This document shows positions 55,326 to 64,000 of a stretch of 64,000 bases of DNA, in pieces. The notes under the pieces were generated by a model. That model saw only the letters and a list, made by a program, of their open reading frames with translations. It was not told the origin of the DNA and searched no databases. Source of the DNA: CBDCTM01 sp965222005 (lineage in GTDB: Bacteria; Bacteroidota; Bacteroidia; Chitinophagales; Saprospiraceae); assembly GCA_965222005.1 (NCBI GenBank), contig OZ244935.1, positions 248,001-312,000 on the forward strand. Direction: 5' to 3'. Made by a program: the position numbers and the translations under genes. Each line of letters begins with the position of its first letter. Position 1 is the first letter of the stretch.

Positions 55326-55333
55326 TATTTTTG
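55326..55333 (+). promoter_or_regulatory. -7 promoter element for lysS
   Basis: TATTTTTG fits TAnnTTTG, 40 bases ahead of the lysS ATG, just downstream of the MITE-like repeat. Confidence 0.5.
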
Positions 55334-55372
55334 CACTTCTTTTTACATTTGTAGTTTCAAAATTTCACTTTT

Positions 55373-56914
55373 ATGCAACTGAGCGAACAGGAAACGATCC
55401 GCCGGGAAGCCCTTGCTCAACTCCGCGACATCGGCATCGAGCCCTATCCGGCCGACGAATTTGAGGTAACCTCCTACAGCAGTGCTATCAAAGCCGGCTT
55501 TGATGAAGCCGCTGCCAACTTTCAGGGGGTTCGCCTTGCCGGGCGGATTATGACGCGCCGCATCATGGGCAAAGCTGCTTTTGCCGTGTTGCAGGACGCT
55601 AAAGGCCGTATTCAAATATATGTCCAACGCGATACGATTTGCCCCGAGGAGGACAAAACTTTGTACAACACGGTATTCAAAAAACTGCTCGATATCGGAG
55701 ATTTTATCGGTATTGAAGGAGATGTTTTTTTGACTAAAACCGGAGAGATCACGGTAAAAGTAAAATCGCTCAAAATACTGTGCAAATCGCTCAAACCTCT
55801 GCCCGTTGTCAAAACCGATGCAGAAGGGCAAACACATGATGCCGTCACCGATCCCGAGCTTCGCTACCGCCAGCGTTATGTGGACCTGGTGGTCAACCCG
55901 GAAGTGAAAGAAACCTTCATCAAGCGCAGCCGGATGTACAATTCGATGCGTGAATATCTCAATGCCAAAGGCTATCTGGAGGTAGAAACACCCATTTTGC
56001 AACCCCTCTACGGAGGAGCTGCTGCCCGCCCCTTCACTACGCATCACAACACGCTCGACATGACGCTCTACCTGCGCATCGCCAATGAGCTGTATCTGAA
56101 GCGTCTTATCGTAGGCGGCTTCGATGGGGTGTATGAGTTTTCAAAAGACTTTCGCAATGAAGGGATGAGCCGCTTCCACAACCCCGAATTCACTCAGATC
56201 GAGCTGTATGTGGCTTACAAAGATTATGAATGGATGATGAACCTGGTAGAGGAAATGGTAGAAAAAGTAGCCATCGACGTCAATGGCTCTACCAAGGTGC
56301 AGGCCGGCGATCAGCTCATCGACTTCAAGCGCCCCTGGAAGCGATTCAGTATGTACGAAGCGATCGAACATTTTACCGGTATTGATATTTCACAAATGGA
56401 TGAGGCTGCTTTGCGCCAAACGGCCAAAGGCTTGCACGTTCCGGTGGATGCCTCTATGGGCAAAGGCAAACTGATCGATGAAATTTTTGGCGAAAAATGT
56501 GAAGCACAGCTCATTCAGCCGACCTTCATTACGGATTATCCGATAGAAATGTCGCCACTGGCCAAAAAGCATCGCAGCAAAGCGGGGCTGGTAGAGCGCT
56601 TTGAGGCGATCTGTAATGGCAAGGAAATTTGTAATGCCTTTAGCGAGCTCAACGATCCCATCGATCAGCGCGAGCGCTTTGAGGCGCAGCTGGAATTGGG
56701 GCGCCGCGGTGATGAAGAGGCGATGATGCTGGATGAGGATTTCCTCCGCGCCCTGGAGTACGGCATGCCCCCTACTGCCGGATTGGGCATCGGCATGGAC
56801 CGCCTGGCCATGATAATGACCAACTCCAATTCTATCCAGGATGTGCTGTTTTTTCCGCAAATGAAGCCGGAAAAACCGAAAGTAGAGGAAAGTGTACAAA
56901 AAGAAGAGGCTTAA
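55373..56914 (+). CDS. lysS: Lysyl-tRNA synthetase, class II
   Basis: 513 residues. The N-terminal OB-fold anticodon domain (LAGRIMTRRIMGKAAFAVLQ, about 53-72) precedes the catalytic core with motif 2 FRNEGMSRFHNPEFTQIELY (about 258-277) and motif 3 GLGIGMDRLAMIM (near 470). TDYPIEMSPLAKKHRS and the family-specific ending are normal, with a Lys/Glu-rich tail (KPEKPKVEESVQKEEA). Length matches bacterial LysRS-II (about 490-515). Monocistronic. Confidence 0.97.
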   Translation: MQLSEQETIRREALAQLRDIGIEPYPADEFEVTSYSSAIKAGFDEAAANFQGVRLAGRIMTRRIMGKAAFAVLQDAKGRIQIYVQRDTICPEEDKTLYNTVFKKLLDIGDFIGIEGDVFLTKTGEITVKVKSLKILCKSLKPLPVVKTDAEGQTHDAVTDPELRYRQRYVDLVVNPEVKETFIKRSRMYNSMREYLNAKGYLEVETPILQPLYGGAAARPFTTHHNTLDMTLYLRIANELYLKRLIVGGFDGVYEFSKDFRNEGMSRFHNPEFTQIELYVAYKDYEWMMNLVEEMVEKVAIDVNGSTKVQAGDQLIDFKRPWKRFSMYEAIEHFTGIDISQMDEAALRQTAKGLHVPVDASMGKGKLIDEIFGEKCEAQLIQPTFITDYPIEMSPLAKKHRSKAGLVERFEAICNGKEICNAFSELNDPIDQRERFEAQLELGRRGDEEAMMLDEDFLRALEYGMPPTAGLGIGMDRLAMIMTNSNSIQDVLFFPQMKPEKPKVEESVQKEEA

Positions 56915-57091
56915 CTCCACTTTACCATTTCTTCCTTGCTAGGACACCTGAATTTTGGACCGTGCAGGGCATACGGAGCGGTACACAGTGAAGCGTTCTA
57001 TTAGCGGGAATGCTGTGAAGGCGGGCAGAAAATTCGTTGGCGCAAAATGTTTTTTTTTAAAGATTGTTGTAAATTCGCCCTGCTTTTATTT

Positions 57092-57168
57092 GGGGATGTA
57101 GCTCAGTTGGCTAGAGCACTTGCATGGCATGCAAGGGGTCGGGGGTTCAAGTCCCCCTATCTCCACCA
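57092..57168 (+). tRNA. tRNA-Ala (anticodon GGC)
   Basis: A 77-base cloverleaf: acceptor stem GGGGATG with TATCTCC, D stem GCTC/GAGC, anticodon stem CTTGC/GCAAG with loop ATGGCAT (anticodon GGC at 57126-57128), T stem GGGGG/CCCCC with loop TTCAAGT, and an encoded CCA end. It reads Ala codons GCC and GCU. A TAAATTCG element (57070-57077) may be its promoter, and a terminator follows directly. Confidence 0.95.
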
Positions 57169-57206
57169 GCGCTTCGAGGCTATCGCTTTGAAGCGCTTTT
57201 TTATTT
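57168..57206 (+). terminator. Rho-independent terminator after tRNA-Ala
   Basis: AGCGCTTC pairs with GAAGCGCT around a 15-base loop and is followed by TTTTTTATTTT. It begins at the last base of the tRNA. Confidence 0.9.
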
Positions 57207-57434
57207 TCCTATGCTGAGATCAAGTTTACATTTCATCCTTTGGACTACCGGCGCCAAATATTGTTTTATATGACCTTACATACTTGCCTTCGCTCCGATA
57301 GCTATCGGAGTGGCTACGAGGCTCCGCCCTGTCTTGTCTAAGAAACTGTCTTGAGTACCTGCTTTTTGGTGTCATCTATATTGCCATTTTACACTTTTTG
57401 GAACACAACGGCAGCTTTGGCATATAATTCTCAT

Positions 57435-57442
57435 TATTTTTG
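57435..57442 (+). promoter_or_regulatory. -7 promoter element for the Omp28-like gene
   Basis: TATTTTTG matches TAnnTTTG, 47 bases before the ATG at 57489; a TTTGG lies about 16 bases upstream. Confidence 0.45.
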
Positions 57443-57488
57443 TACTTTCTTTATGCACTAATTCTTTATGCACTAAACCAAACCTGAA

Positions 57489-58532
57489 ATGAGGAAAGCA
57501 TTAACCGTATCCTTCCTGATCGTATTTTCAATTGCCTGCAATTTATCCGCCCAGCAGGTAGAACAAGTCCAACGCACACTGTTGACCAAAAAAACCGCTT
57601 CCTGGTGTAGTAAATGCGGCACCTGGGGTTGGCAGATGTTTGAAGGCCTGTTGGATCAAAACAGCAACAAAGCCGTTCTCTTTGCTGCCCATTATAGCGG
57701 CGATTTGATCAATAATACCGCCATTGCCATTACGGATAATTTTGGCGGTGCCGGGCAACCGATTTTTTATGTCAACAATGAAGACCAGTTTGTTAATAGC
57801 GGCAATGTTTCTGCCAAGCTGGATGAAGTGAGAGGCCAGGTAGATGCCAATTTCCAGCAAGCCCCCCTTGCCAATGCTGGTATCGAAGCTACCCTCGCCG
57901 GTACCGAGCTGACCATCAAAACCAAAACGCGGTTCTTCCAGGCTACCGAAGGCAAATACTACCTCGGCCTTTATATTTTGGAGAACAATCTCGTATCACC
58001 ACAAGCAGCCAACTCCAATACGGCTATTCACCAAAAGGTACTCCGGACCGCTGTAACTACCGATCATTTTGGGCAGCTAATCGCCGATGGCACCGTGCCG
58101 GTAGATACGGAAGTGGATCACACCTTCACCTATCAGATGCCTTCCGGCCTGACCAAAGAGAATACGGAAATTGCCATTGTTATCTGGAAAGTAGCAGGAG
58201 GCGATTTTGAGGTCGTAAATACCTTTTCCACTACCCAAATTGATATACCCAACAGTACTGAAAGCCTGGCTTCGGGCAGCCTGCAACTGGAAGTGCAGTA
58301 TGCTACAAGTGGCGTCACCGAAGTGGTGCTACAACTTCAAGAAGCTCAAAAAGCGCTGGAGGTACAGCTGATCGATCTGCAAGGCCGGATAGTTCGCTCC
58401 CTGGCTCAGGGCAATTTTGGAGAGGGCCGACATGCTTTTCAGCTCTCAAAAGACGGGCTTTCGAAGGGCTTGTATTTGGTGAGATTGGCAGGCGATAATG
58501 CACAACTGACCCGCAGGGTAGTAGTATATTAG
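57489..58532 (+). CDS. Omp28-like thioredoxin-fold protein with T9SS type A domain
   Basis: 347 residues. The signal peptide MRKALTVSFLIVFSIACNLS is cleaved near SAQ. TASWCSKCGTWGW (about 36-48) carries the CxxC of the Omp28-related/thioredoxin-like family, and ITDNFGGAGQPIFYVNN follows at the cis-Pro region. The second half has an Omp28 beta-domain (AIVIWKVAGGDFEVVNTF), and the last 80 residues (VQYATSGVTEVVLQLQ ... GLYLVRLAGDNAQLTRRVVV) are a type A sorting domain. The role is probably a surface thiol or adhesin-like protein; the CxxC is seen, redox activity is inferred. Confidence 0.85.
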   Translation: MRKALTVSFLIVFSIACNLSAQQVEQVQRTLLTKKTASWCSKCGTWGWQMFEGLLDQNSNKAVLFAAHYSGDLINNTAIAITDNFGGAGQPIFYVNNEDQFVNSGNVSAKLDEVRGQVDANFQQAPLANAGIEATLAGTELTIKTKTRFFQATEGKYYLGLYILENNLVSPQAANSNTAIHQKVLRTAVTTDHFGQLIADGTVPVDTEVDHTFTYQMPSGLTKENTEIAIVIWKVAGGDFEVVNTFSTTQIDIPNSTESLASGSLQLEVQYATSGVTEVVLQLQEAQKALEVQLIDLQGRIVRSLAQGNFGEGRHAFQLSKDGLSKGLYLVRLAGDNAQLTRRVVVY

Positions 58533-58748
58533 AACTTGTTAGGGTTGGTTTTGGTCTTTCAGGCGATCCTGCTTGTACAAACGGGACATTTTTTGGTTGG
58601 TTGAAGCATAAACAAGCGAATGCTTGTGAACCGCAAAGCGGCTCCAGAAAGTTATTTGCCGGATAATCGTCCTACAAACCCATACTCACACCCAAATTCC
58701 CTATCTTCATTTGATAAAACCATTTACCTCTTACCGATGCGAATCGTT

Positions 58749-61364
58749 ATGAAGCATTTGTCAAGCCTGCTTTATTGCTTGCTTGGCGTTTGGATGACCA
58801 CCAATGCCCAAGCAGTTGATCTCACTTACTATCTGCCCAATATCAAATACAACCCTGCCATCCCCAGCCCGCAGCAGGCGCTGGGTTATCAAGTGGGCGA
58901 ATGGCACGTCAGCCATGACCAGCTACTGGGATACATGAAAACGGTAGCGGAGCGATCCGAACGGGTGTTGTTGAAAGAATATGCGCGGTCACACGAAGCG
59001 CGTCCATTGCTGGTACTGGTTATCAGCTCCCCAAAAAACATTCGAAATATTGAGCAAATCCGGCAGCAGCACCTCTCTCTTGCTGATCCTTCTGCATCCA
59101 AAAACAGCCCTATTACTGACATGCCTGTGGTGCTGTATCAGGGTTACAGCGTGCATGGGGATGAGGCCAGTGGCTCCAATGCGGCGCTCCTGCTGGCCTA
59201 CTACCTGGCTGCCGGCCGCAGCGCCGATATCGACCAGATGCTGGACAAGACCGTTATCTTACTCGACCCGGCTCTCAACCCCGATGGCCTGCAGCGCTTT
59301 GCCGGCTGGGTCAATAGCCACAAGAGCCTGCATATGAATGGCGATCCGGCTACCCGCGAACACCACGAGGTTTGGCCCAGCGGCCGCACCAACCATTATT
59401 GGTTTGACCTCAACCGCGACTGGCTGCCGGTGCAGCATCCGGAGTCGCAGGGGCGGGTACGGCTTTTTCATCAATGGAAGCCCAATATCCTGACCGACCA
59501 TCATGAGATGGGTAGCAATAACACCTTCTTTTTTCAGCCCGGTATTCCCAGTCGTACCAATCCCATGACACCCCATCAAAATCAGGAACTGACCCGCGAG
59601 ATCGCTACCTATCACGCTACCGCATTGGATAGGATCGGCTCGACCTACTATTCCGATGAATCATTTGATGACTACTATTATGGCAAAGGCTCTACCTATC
59701 CTGATATCAATGGATGCATCGGCATTTTGTTTGAACAGGCTACCGTGGCAGGGCATCGGAAGGAGACGAGCAATGGCATGCTCGATTTTCCGTTTGCCAT
59801 CCGCAATCAGCTGGTCACTTCTTTTTCCACGCTGGCTGCGGCCCGGGCGATGCGCCAAAGGTTATTGGAATTTCAAAGGGGTTTTTACCAGAAGGCCGCT
59901 CAGGAAGCAGACAGCGATCGCAAAAAAGCCTATGTATTTGATGCAAATTATGATGCGGAAAAGCTGGATAAATTGGTTGAAATTTTGAACATCCACCACC
60001 TCCGCGTGTACGAACTGGCTCAGGATATTCGCCTCGACAGTACCCAATTCCAAAAAGGCGAAGCTTATGTACTGCCACTTCAACAGCCCCAATACCGCCT
60101 GGCAAAGGCCCTCTTTGAGCGCAGCCACCAATTCAATGACAGCCTCTTTTACGATGTTTCAGCCTGGACATTGCCCCTTGCTTTTGACCTCGATTACGCA
60201 ACGCTCGGCGCTTCCCGTTACTCACAGAATCTGCTGGGCAAAGAAGTAGTACCCAAACAGCAAAAGGGACGCATAATTGGTGCACAGAGTAACTATGCGT
60301 ATTTGTTGCGCTGGGATCAACTCGCGGCGCCCAAAGTAGCTAATCAATTGCTGGCAGCAGGGCTACTACTTAAAGTGGCTACTCGGCCGTTTGACTGCCA
60401 AACGGCTAGCGGCCTACACAGCTTTGCCGCCGGAAGCTTGCTGATAGCTGTGCAAAATCAACCCAAGTCTTCTGCCAAAATTTATGCGCTACTCCAACAA
60501 CTTACAGCGGGAAATGCGGTCGATTTTTATGCCATCTCCAGTGGCTATACATCAAAAGGCATTGACTTCGGCAGCCCCTCCTTCCGAAAAATCGAACAGC
60601 CCAAAGTGCTTATCCTTGCTGGCAGAGGTATTCAGGCTTATGGTGTGGGAGAGCTTTGGCATTTGCTCGACAACCAACTGGCAATGGCCGTCACCATCGC
60701 CGATATTGATCGCTTTGGCAGCCTTGAGTTGAGCCGGTACAATACCATATTGTTGGCCAATGGCAACTATGGCCGCATCACTGAGGGCGGAGTGGGGAAG
60801 CTCAAAAAGTGGTTGCAGCAAGGCGGTCGGCTGATAGCCTTTCGGGAAGCGATCCGCTGGGCGGCCACCAAAAAGCTGGCGCATGTAAAATTCAAAAGCA
60901 GCTCCGACCCAAAGAAACAAACAACCTCCCGCCCCTACCAACAATACGATCATGATCGGGGGAGCAAATTGATCGGAGGAGCCATTGTAGAAGGGCAGCT
61001 CGACCTCAGCCATCCGCTTTGCTATGGCTATGCCGATGATCGGCTTCCGCTTTTCCGAAAGGGGACTTTATTCATACAAAACACGACCAATCCCTATGCT
61101 ACCCCCGTCCGATATACCGACCAGCCTTTGATGAGTGGTTATATTTCAAAGGCCAATTTGAATACCTTGGGCGGCTCGGCAGCCGTGACGGTGAGCGGCA
61201 TCGGCAGGGGCAAGACCATTGCGGTGGCTGACAATCCCAATTTCCGGGCCTTTTGGTTTAGCAGCCGGAAATTGTTGGCCAATGCGCTCTTCTTTGGCTC
61301 CGTCATCAAATCGGGTACCACTGAACGGCCGGTTTCCGGCAAAACGCAGGCATCAGGACAATAA
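58749..61364 (+). CDS. M14-family zinc carboxypeptidase-like protein
   Basis: I chose ATG 58749 (MKHLSSLLYCLLGVWMTTNA) because it opens a signal peptide; in-frame codons upstream to 58620 look non-coding. The peptidase domain has SVHGDEASGSN with the zinc His136 and Glu139, DHHEMGSNN supplying the third zinc His (about 250), and ILFEQATVAGHRKE with the catalytic Glu near 328. These fit the M14 family. About 500 further residues follow with a region that resembles a glutamine amidotransferase-like fold (KVLILAGRGIQAYGVGELWH), seen in several Bacteroidota M14 proteins. It is exported, but with no T9SS domain. Substrate unknown. Confidence 0.9.
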   Translation: MKHLSSLLYCLLGVWMTTNAQAVDLTYYLPNIKYNPAIPSPQQALGYQVGEWHVSHDQLLGYMKTVAERSERVLLKEYARSHEARPLLVLVISSPKNIRNIEQIRQQHLSLADPSASKNSPITDMPVVLYQGYSVHGDEASGSNAALLLAYYLAAGRSADIDQMLDKTVILLDPALNPDGLQRFAGWVNSHKSLHMNGDPATREHHEVWPSGRTNHYWFDLNRDWLPVQHPESQGRVRLFHQWKPNILTDHHEMGSNNTFFFQPGIPSRTNPMTPHQNQELTREIATYHATALDRIGSTYYSDESFDDYYYGKGSTYPDINGCIGILFEQATVAGHRKETSNGMLDFPFAIRNQLVTSFSTLAAARAMRQRLLEFQRGFYQKAAQEADSDRKKAYVFDANYDAEKLDKLVEILNIHHLRVYELAQDIRLDSTQFQKGEAYVLPLQQPQYRLAKALFERSHQFNDSLFYDVSAWTLPLAFDLDYATLGASRYSQNLLGKEVVPKQQKGRIIGAQSNYAYLLRWDQLAAPKVANQLLAAGLLLKVATRPFDCQTASGLHSFAAGSLLIAVQNQPKSSAKIYALLQQLTAGNAVDFYAISSGYTSKGIDFGSPSFRKIEQPKVLILAGRGIQAYGVGELWHLLDNQLAMAVTIADIDRFGSLELSRYNTILLANGNYGRITEGGVGKLKKWLQQGGRLIAFREAIRWAATKKLAHVKFKSSSDPKKQTTSRPYQQYDHDRGSKLIGGAIVEGQLDLSHPLCYGYADDRLPLFRKGTLFIQNTTNPYATPVRYTDQPLMSGYISKANLNTLGGSAAVTVSGIGRGKTIAVADNPNFRAFWFSSRKLLANALFFGSVIKSGTTERPVSGKTQASGQ

Positions 61365-61370
61365 TCGATC

Positions 61371-61937
61371 ATGCAGGCATTAAACACAGAGTTTGATCCT
61401 TTTCCGTTCCTGCACACGAAGCGTTTGCAGCTTCGGGCCATCAGTTTGCAGGACGCAGCCCGGCTCTATGCGTTGCGCACCAATGAGCAGGTGATGCGCT
61501 ACCTGGACCGGCCAATGCTCGGCTCTTTGGATGCAGCCCGGGAGATGATTGAGCGCAGTGTAAAAGATCGGCAAAACGGAGATGGCATCAACTGGGCCAT
61601 TAGCCTTCAAAGCAGCGAACTGCTCATTGGTACGATCGGTTTTTGGCGGATGGAAAAGGAACATTTTCGGGCAGAGATAGGCTATATGCTGCTTCCCGAC
61701 TTTCAGCAGCAGGGGCTCATGCAGGAAGCTATGGAGGCTGTAATTGACTACGGCTTTCAGAAGATGAGGCTCCACTCTATCGAGGCTAATGTCAACCCCG
61801 ATAATAGGGCTTCCATCCGGTTGCTGGAGCGAAATGGTTTTGTCCGCGAAGCCTATTTCAAAGAAAATCACTACTACAATGGTCAGTTTTTGGACTCTGT
61901 CATCTATTCACTTTTGACAAAAACCAAGCTTCCATAA
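61371..61937 (+). CDS. GNAT-family N-acetyltransferase (RimJ/RimL type)
   Basis: 188 residues. LHTKRLQLRAISLQDAARLY, RYLDRPMLGS, EIGYMLLPDFQQQGLMQEAM (acetyl-CoA motif Q/RxxGxx, about 103-122) and NPDNRASIRLLERNGFVREA are the ordered RimJ/RimL-type motifs. It probably acetylates an amino group of a protein or small molecule; the substrate is unknown. The start lies 6 bases after the peptidase stop, so the pair may be co-transcribed. It converges on alaS, with stops only 4 bases apart. Confidence 0.92.
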   Translation: MQALNTEFDPFPFLHTKRLQLRAISLQDAARLYALRTNEQVMRYLDRPMLGSLDAAREMIERSVKDRQNGDGINWAISLQSSELLIGTIGFWRMEKEHFRAEIGYMLLPDFQQQGLMQEAMEAVIDYGFQKMRLHSIEANVNPDNRASIRLLERNGFVREAYFKENHYYNGQFLDSVIYSLLTKTKLP

Positions 61938-61941
61938 AGTT

Positions 61942-64000
61942 TCAAATCATTTCCCTGGCCTTTTCGATGGCTTTATCGAGGCCGCTGCTGTCCTTGCCGC
62001 CAGCAGTAGCGAAAAACGGCTGACCGCCGCCGCCGCCTTGAATCTCTTTGGCCAGTTCGCGTACGATGTTGCCGGCATGCAAATCCTTATTTTTTATCAG
62101 GCTTTCGCTGACCGCTACGGTGAGTTGTGGTTTTCCCTTCACCTCGGCACCCAGCACGATGAGCACATCACCCACTTCCTTTTCCAATTGGTAGGCCAGA
62201 TTTTTAATGACTTTGGAATCGGTGAGTGGCAGGCGTGAGCCGATGAAGTTGACACCGTTGACTTCCTGCGTAGTACTCTTGAGCTGATCTTTTAATGCAC
62301 CCGCTTGTGCAGACAGCATTGTGTCCAATTGCTTTTGCAGCTTTTTGTGTTCTTCCTGCAGTGCCGCTACATTTTTGGCAGCATTGAGCGGATTTTTAAA
62401 CAAGCTTCTGATCTCGTTGAGTTCAGCCAGCTCGCTATCTACAAAGCCTTCCGCCTTATCGGCGGTGACAGCCTCAATGCGCCGCACACCGGCTGCTACG
62501 GCTGTTTCGTTGATGATTTTGAACAGGCCGATCTTTCCGGTAGCGGATACATGACAGCCTCCACAAAGCTCGCGGGAATAGGCCGGATCAAAGGTGATCA
62601 TGCGTACCTCGTCGCCATATTTTTCGCCAAAAAGCATCATGGCACCGGCAGCCTTCGCTTCTTCGATCGGGATGGTACGAGCCTCCTGCAACGGAATGTT
62701 TTCTCTGATCTTTTGATTGACCAGCTTTTCAATAGCTGTCAACTCTTCATTGGTCACTTTTTGGAAGTGTGAAAAGTCGAAGCGCAGGTATTGGTCGTTG
62801 AGCAAAGAACCTTTTTGCTGGACATGCTGGCCCAGCACCTCCCGAAGGGCAGCGTGTAGCAGATGCGTTGCGGTGTGATTATTTTCCGTAAGGCGGCGCT
62901 TTTGGGAATCCACCTGCCCGCTGACAGGGCCATCCATCTGTTTTGGCAAATGCTCGACAAGATGGATGATGAGATCATTTTCTTTTTTGGTATCCAGCAC
63001 TTTTATCTGCTCCTCGCCAAATTGAAGACGGCCGGTATCGCCCACTTGCCCGCCCCCTTCGGGATAAAAGGGAGTGCTGTTGAGCACCAATTGGTATTGA
63101 TAGCCGTCTTTGGCTTTTACCGTGCGGTATTTGATCACTTTGGCATCGGCCAGACTCAGTTTATCATAGCCACTGAAATGCACTTCGGGGGAATTTTGCA
63201 AGCTGGTCCAATCGCCCACTTCTTTTTGAGCATCCGCCCGCGAGCGGGCTTTCTGCTGCTCGAGTGCTGCTTCGAAGGCTGCTTCGTCAATCTTCCAGCC
63301 TTTTTCCGCAGCCAGCAGGCGGGTCAAGTCGATGGGAAAACCATATGTATCATACATTTCGAAGGCCAGCTGACCATCGATTCTGCCATCGGGCGCATCG
63401 ATACTTTCAAAGCGTTTGAGACCGTCTTTGAGGGTGTTGAGAAAAGATTTTTCCTCTTCGAGGATCACCTTACTTACAAAGTCCTTTTGTGCATCCAACT
63501 CTGGAAAGACATCGCTAAAAGCCGCAGCCAGCGCAGGGATCATCTCGTGGAGGAAGGGCGTGGTGATGTCCAGAAAGGAGTAATAATAGCGTACGGCGCG
63601 CCTGAGGATGCGGCGAATCACATAGCCGGCCCCTGTATTGCCGGGCAGTTCGCCATCGGCGATGGTAAAGGCAACGGCGCGGATGTGGTCAACCACTACG
63701 CGCATGGCGATATCCGACTTGGCAGAGCGGTGATAGCTGTAGGTATATTTTTTGCCCGACCGGCGCTCGACAAATCGGATGAAGGGCGTAAAGAGGTCGG
63801 TATCGTAGCTGGATGTTTTGCCTTGCAGTATCATACAGAGCCGCTCGAAGCCCATGCCGGTATCGACGTGTTTTTCGGGCAGTTCTTCCAGGCTGCCATC
63901 CGCTTTGCGGTTGAATTGGATAAAAACCAGATTCCAAATTTCGATGACTTCCGGGTGGTCTTTATTTACCAACTGACTGCCATCCACTTCCTTGCGATCG
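61942..64000 (-). CDS. alaS: Alanyl-tRNA synthetase, N-terminal part beyond window
   Basis: The frame is open at the right edge, so this is the C-terminal roughly 686 residues of a protein of about 870. NKDHPEVIEIWNLVFIQF, FERLCMILQGK and RRILRRAVRYYYSF belong to the catalytic and tRNA-binding core. HTATHLLHAALREVLG and ELCGGCHVSATGKIG are the editing-site zinc motifs. The C-terminal Gly-rich GGGGGQPFFATAGGKD is typical. It charges tRNA-Ala, one gene for which lies 4.8 kb away. It is convergent with the GNAT gene. Confidence 0.96.
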   Translation of the reverse strand, partial: DRKEVDGSQLVNKDHPEVIEIWNLVFIQFNRKADGSLEELPEKHVDTGMGFERLCMILQGKTSSYDTDLFTPFIRFVERRSGKKYTYSYHRSAKSDIAMRVVVDHIRAVAFTIADGELPGNTGAGYVIRRILRRAVRYYYSFLDITTPFLHEMIPALAAAFSDVFPELDAQKDFVSKVILEEEKSFLNTLKDGLKRFESIDAPDGRIDGQLAFEMYDTYGFPIDLTRLLAAEKGWKIDEAAFEAALEQQKARSRADAQKEVGDWTSLQNSPEVHFSGYDKLSLADAKVIKYRTVKAKDGYQYQLVLNSTPFYPEGGGQVGDTGRLQFGEEQIKVLDTKKENDLIIHLVEHLPKQMDGPVSGQVDSQKRRLTENNHTATHLLHAALREVLGQHVQQKGSLLNDQYLRFDFSHFQKVTNEELTAIEKLVNQKIRENIPLQEARTIPIEEAKAAGAMMLFGEKYGDEVRMITFDPAYSRELCGGCHVSATGKIGLFKIINETAVAAGVRRIEAVTADKAEGFVDSELAELNEIRSLFKNPLNAAKNVAALQEEHKKLQKQLDTMLSAQAGALKDQLKSTTQEVNGVNFIGSRLPLTDSKVIKNLAYQLEKEVGDVLIVLGAEVKGKPQLTVAVSESLIKNKDLHAGNIVRELAKEIQGGGGGQPFFATAGGKDSSGLDKAIEKAREMI

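Larger units (their letters stand above)
54923..55372. other. Divergent intergenic region between the giant gene and lysS
   Basis: About 450 bases. It contains the promoters of both genes and a MITE-like repeat (55021-55271). I see no coding region. Confidence 0.5.

Noticed and set aside
58620..58748. Upstream extension of the M14 peptidase to 58620
   Set aside because: The extra 43 residues are not signal-like and would place the real signal peptide inside the protein; ATG 58749 fits better.

Overview
The window looks like the chromosome of a Bacteroidota bacterium, most likely in or near the Saprospiria (Saprospiraceae/Lewinella-like). The evidence is the large number of secreted proteins ending in type IX secretion (T9SS) sorting domains (type A 'YPNP' domains and type B gliding-motility-associated domains), the Bacteroidota promoter -7 element (TAnnTTTG) ahead of several genes, the scarcity of Shine-Dalgarno sequences, and housekeeping genes of that flavour (sucA, lysS, alaS, priA, rpsT, mtnA). 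No species can be named from sequence alone.

Layout. 1-4.5 kb: a truncated PaaE-like reductase, rpsT, a small unknown ORF and sucA. 4.5-8.4 kb: a visibly AT-rich insert with two small membrane/His-rich proteins and an old transposase gene split by a newer IS4-family element (copy 1). 8.4-21.4 kb: a zinc-ribbon protein, an FG-GAP T9SS protein, two large T9SS proteins, an unknown helical protein, a low-molecular-weight phosphatase, mtnA, a T9SS-exported esterase and a class II aldolase. 21.4-32.2 kb: a transposon-battered zone. An IS630 element cuts a BNR-propeller T9SS gene. A 163-bp MITE-like element and IS4-family copy 2 both sit within a few bases of each other in another T9SS gene. A third, diverged IS4-family element cuts one member of a tandemly duplicated family of small lipoproteins. 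Removing each insertion restores an open reading frame. 32.2-38.4 kb: two lipoproteins (one with an HEXXH motif) that share promoter, 5' leader hairpin and signal peptide but not the mature protein, flanking a T9SS protein and a barrel-like protein. One of the two carries a G9 homopolymer that puts its ATG out of frame, a possible phase-variation switch. 38.6-44.4 kb: a protein with ten YegP-like half-repeats, one membrane helix and an OmpA domain, then priA. 44.4-54.9 kb: a 3518-residue surface protein with 717-bp near-identical tandem repeats. 55-64 kb: lysS, tRNA-Ala(GGC), an Omp28-like T9SS protein, an M14 carboxypeptidase, a GNAT acetyltransferase and the 3' part of alaS.

Common theme: at least nine genes encode T9SS cargo, and the youngest rearrangements (three IS4-type copies, IS630, a MITE, tandem duplication, repeat expansion, homopolymer) fall mostly in cell-surface genes while the housekeeping genes are intact. 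The most unusual items are the shared-leader lipoprotein pair with its G9 tract, the IS4 copies that share a frameshift yet evidently moved, and the YegP-TM-OmpA protein.
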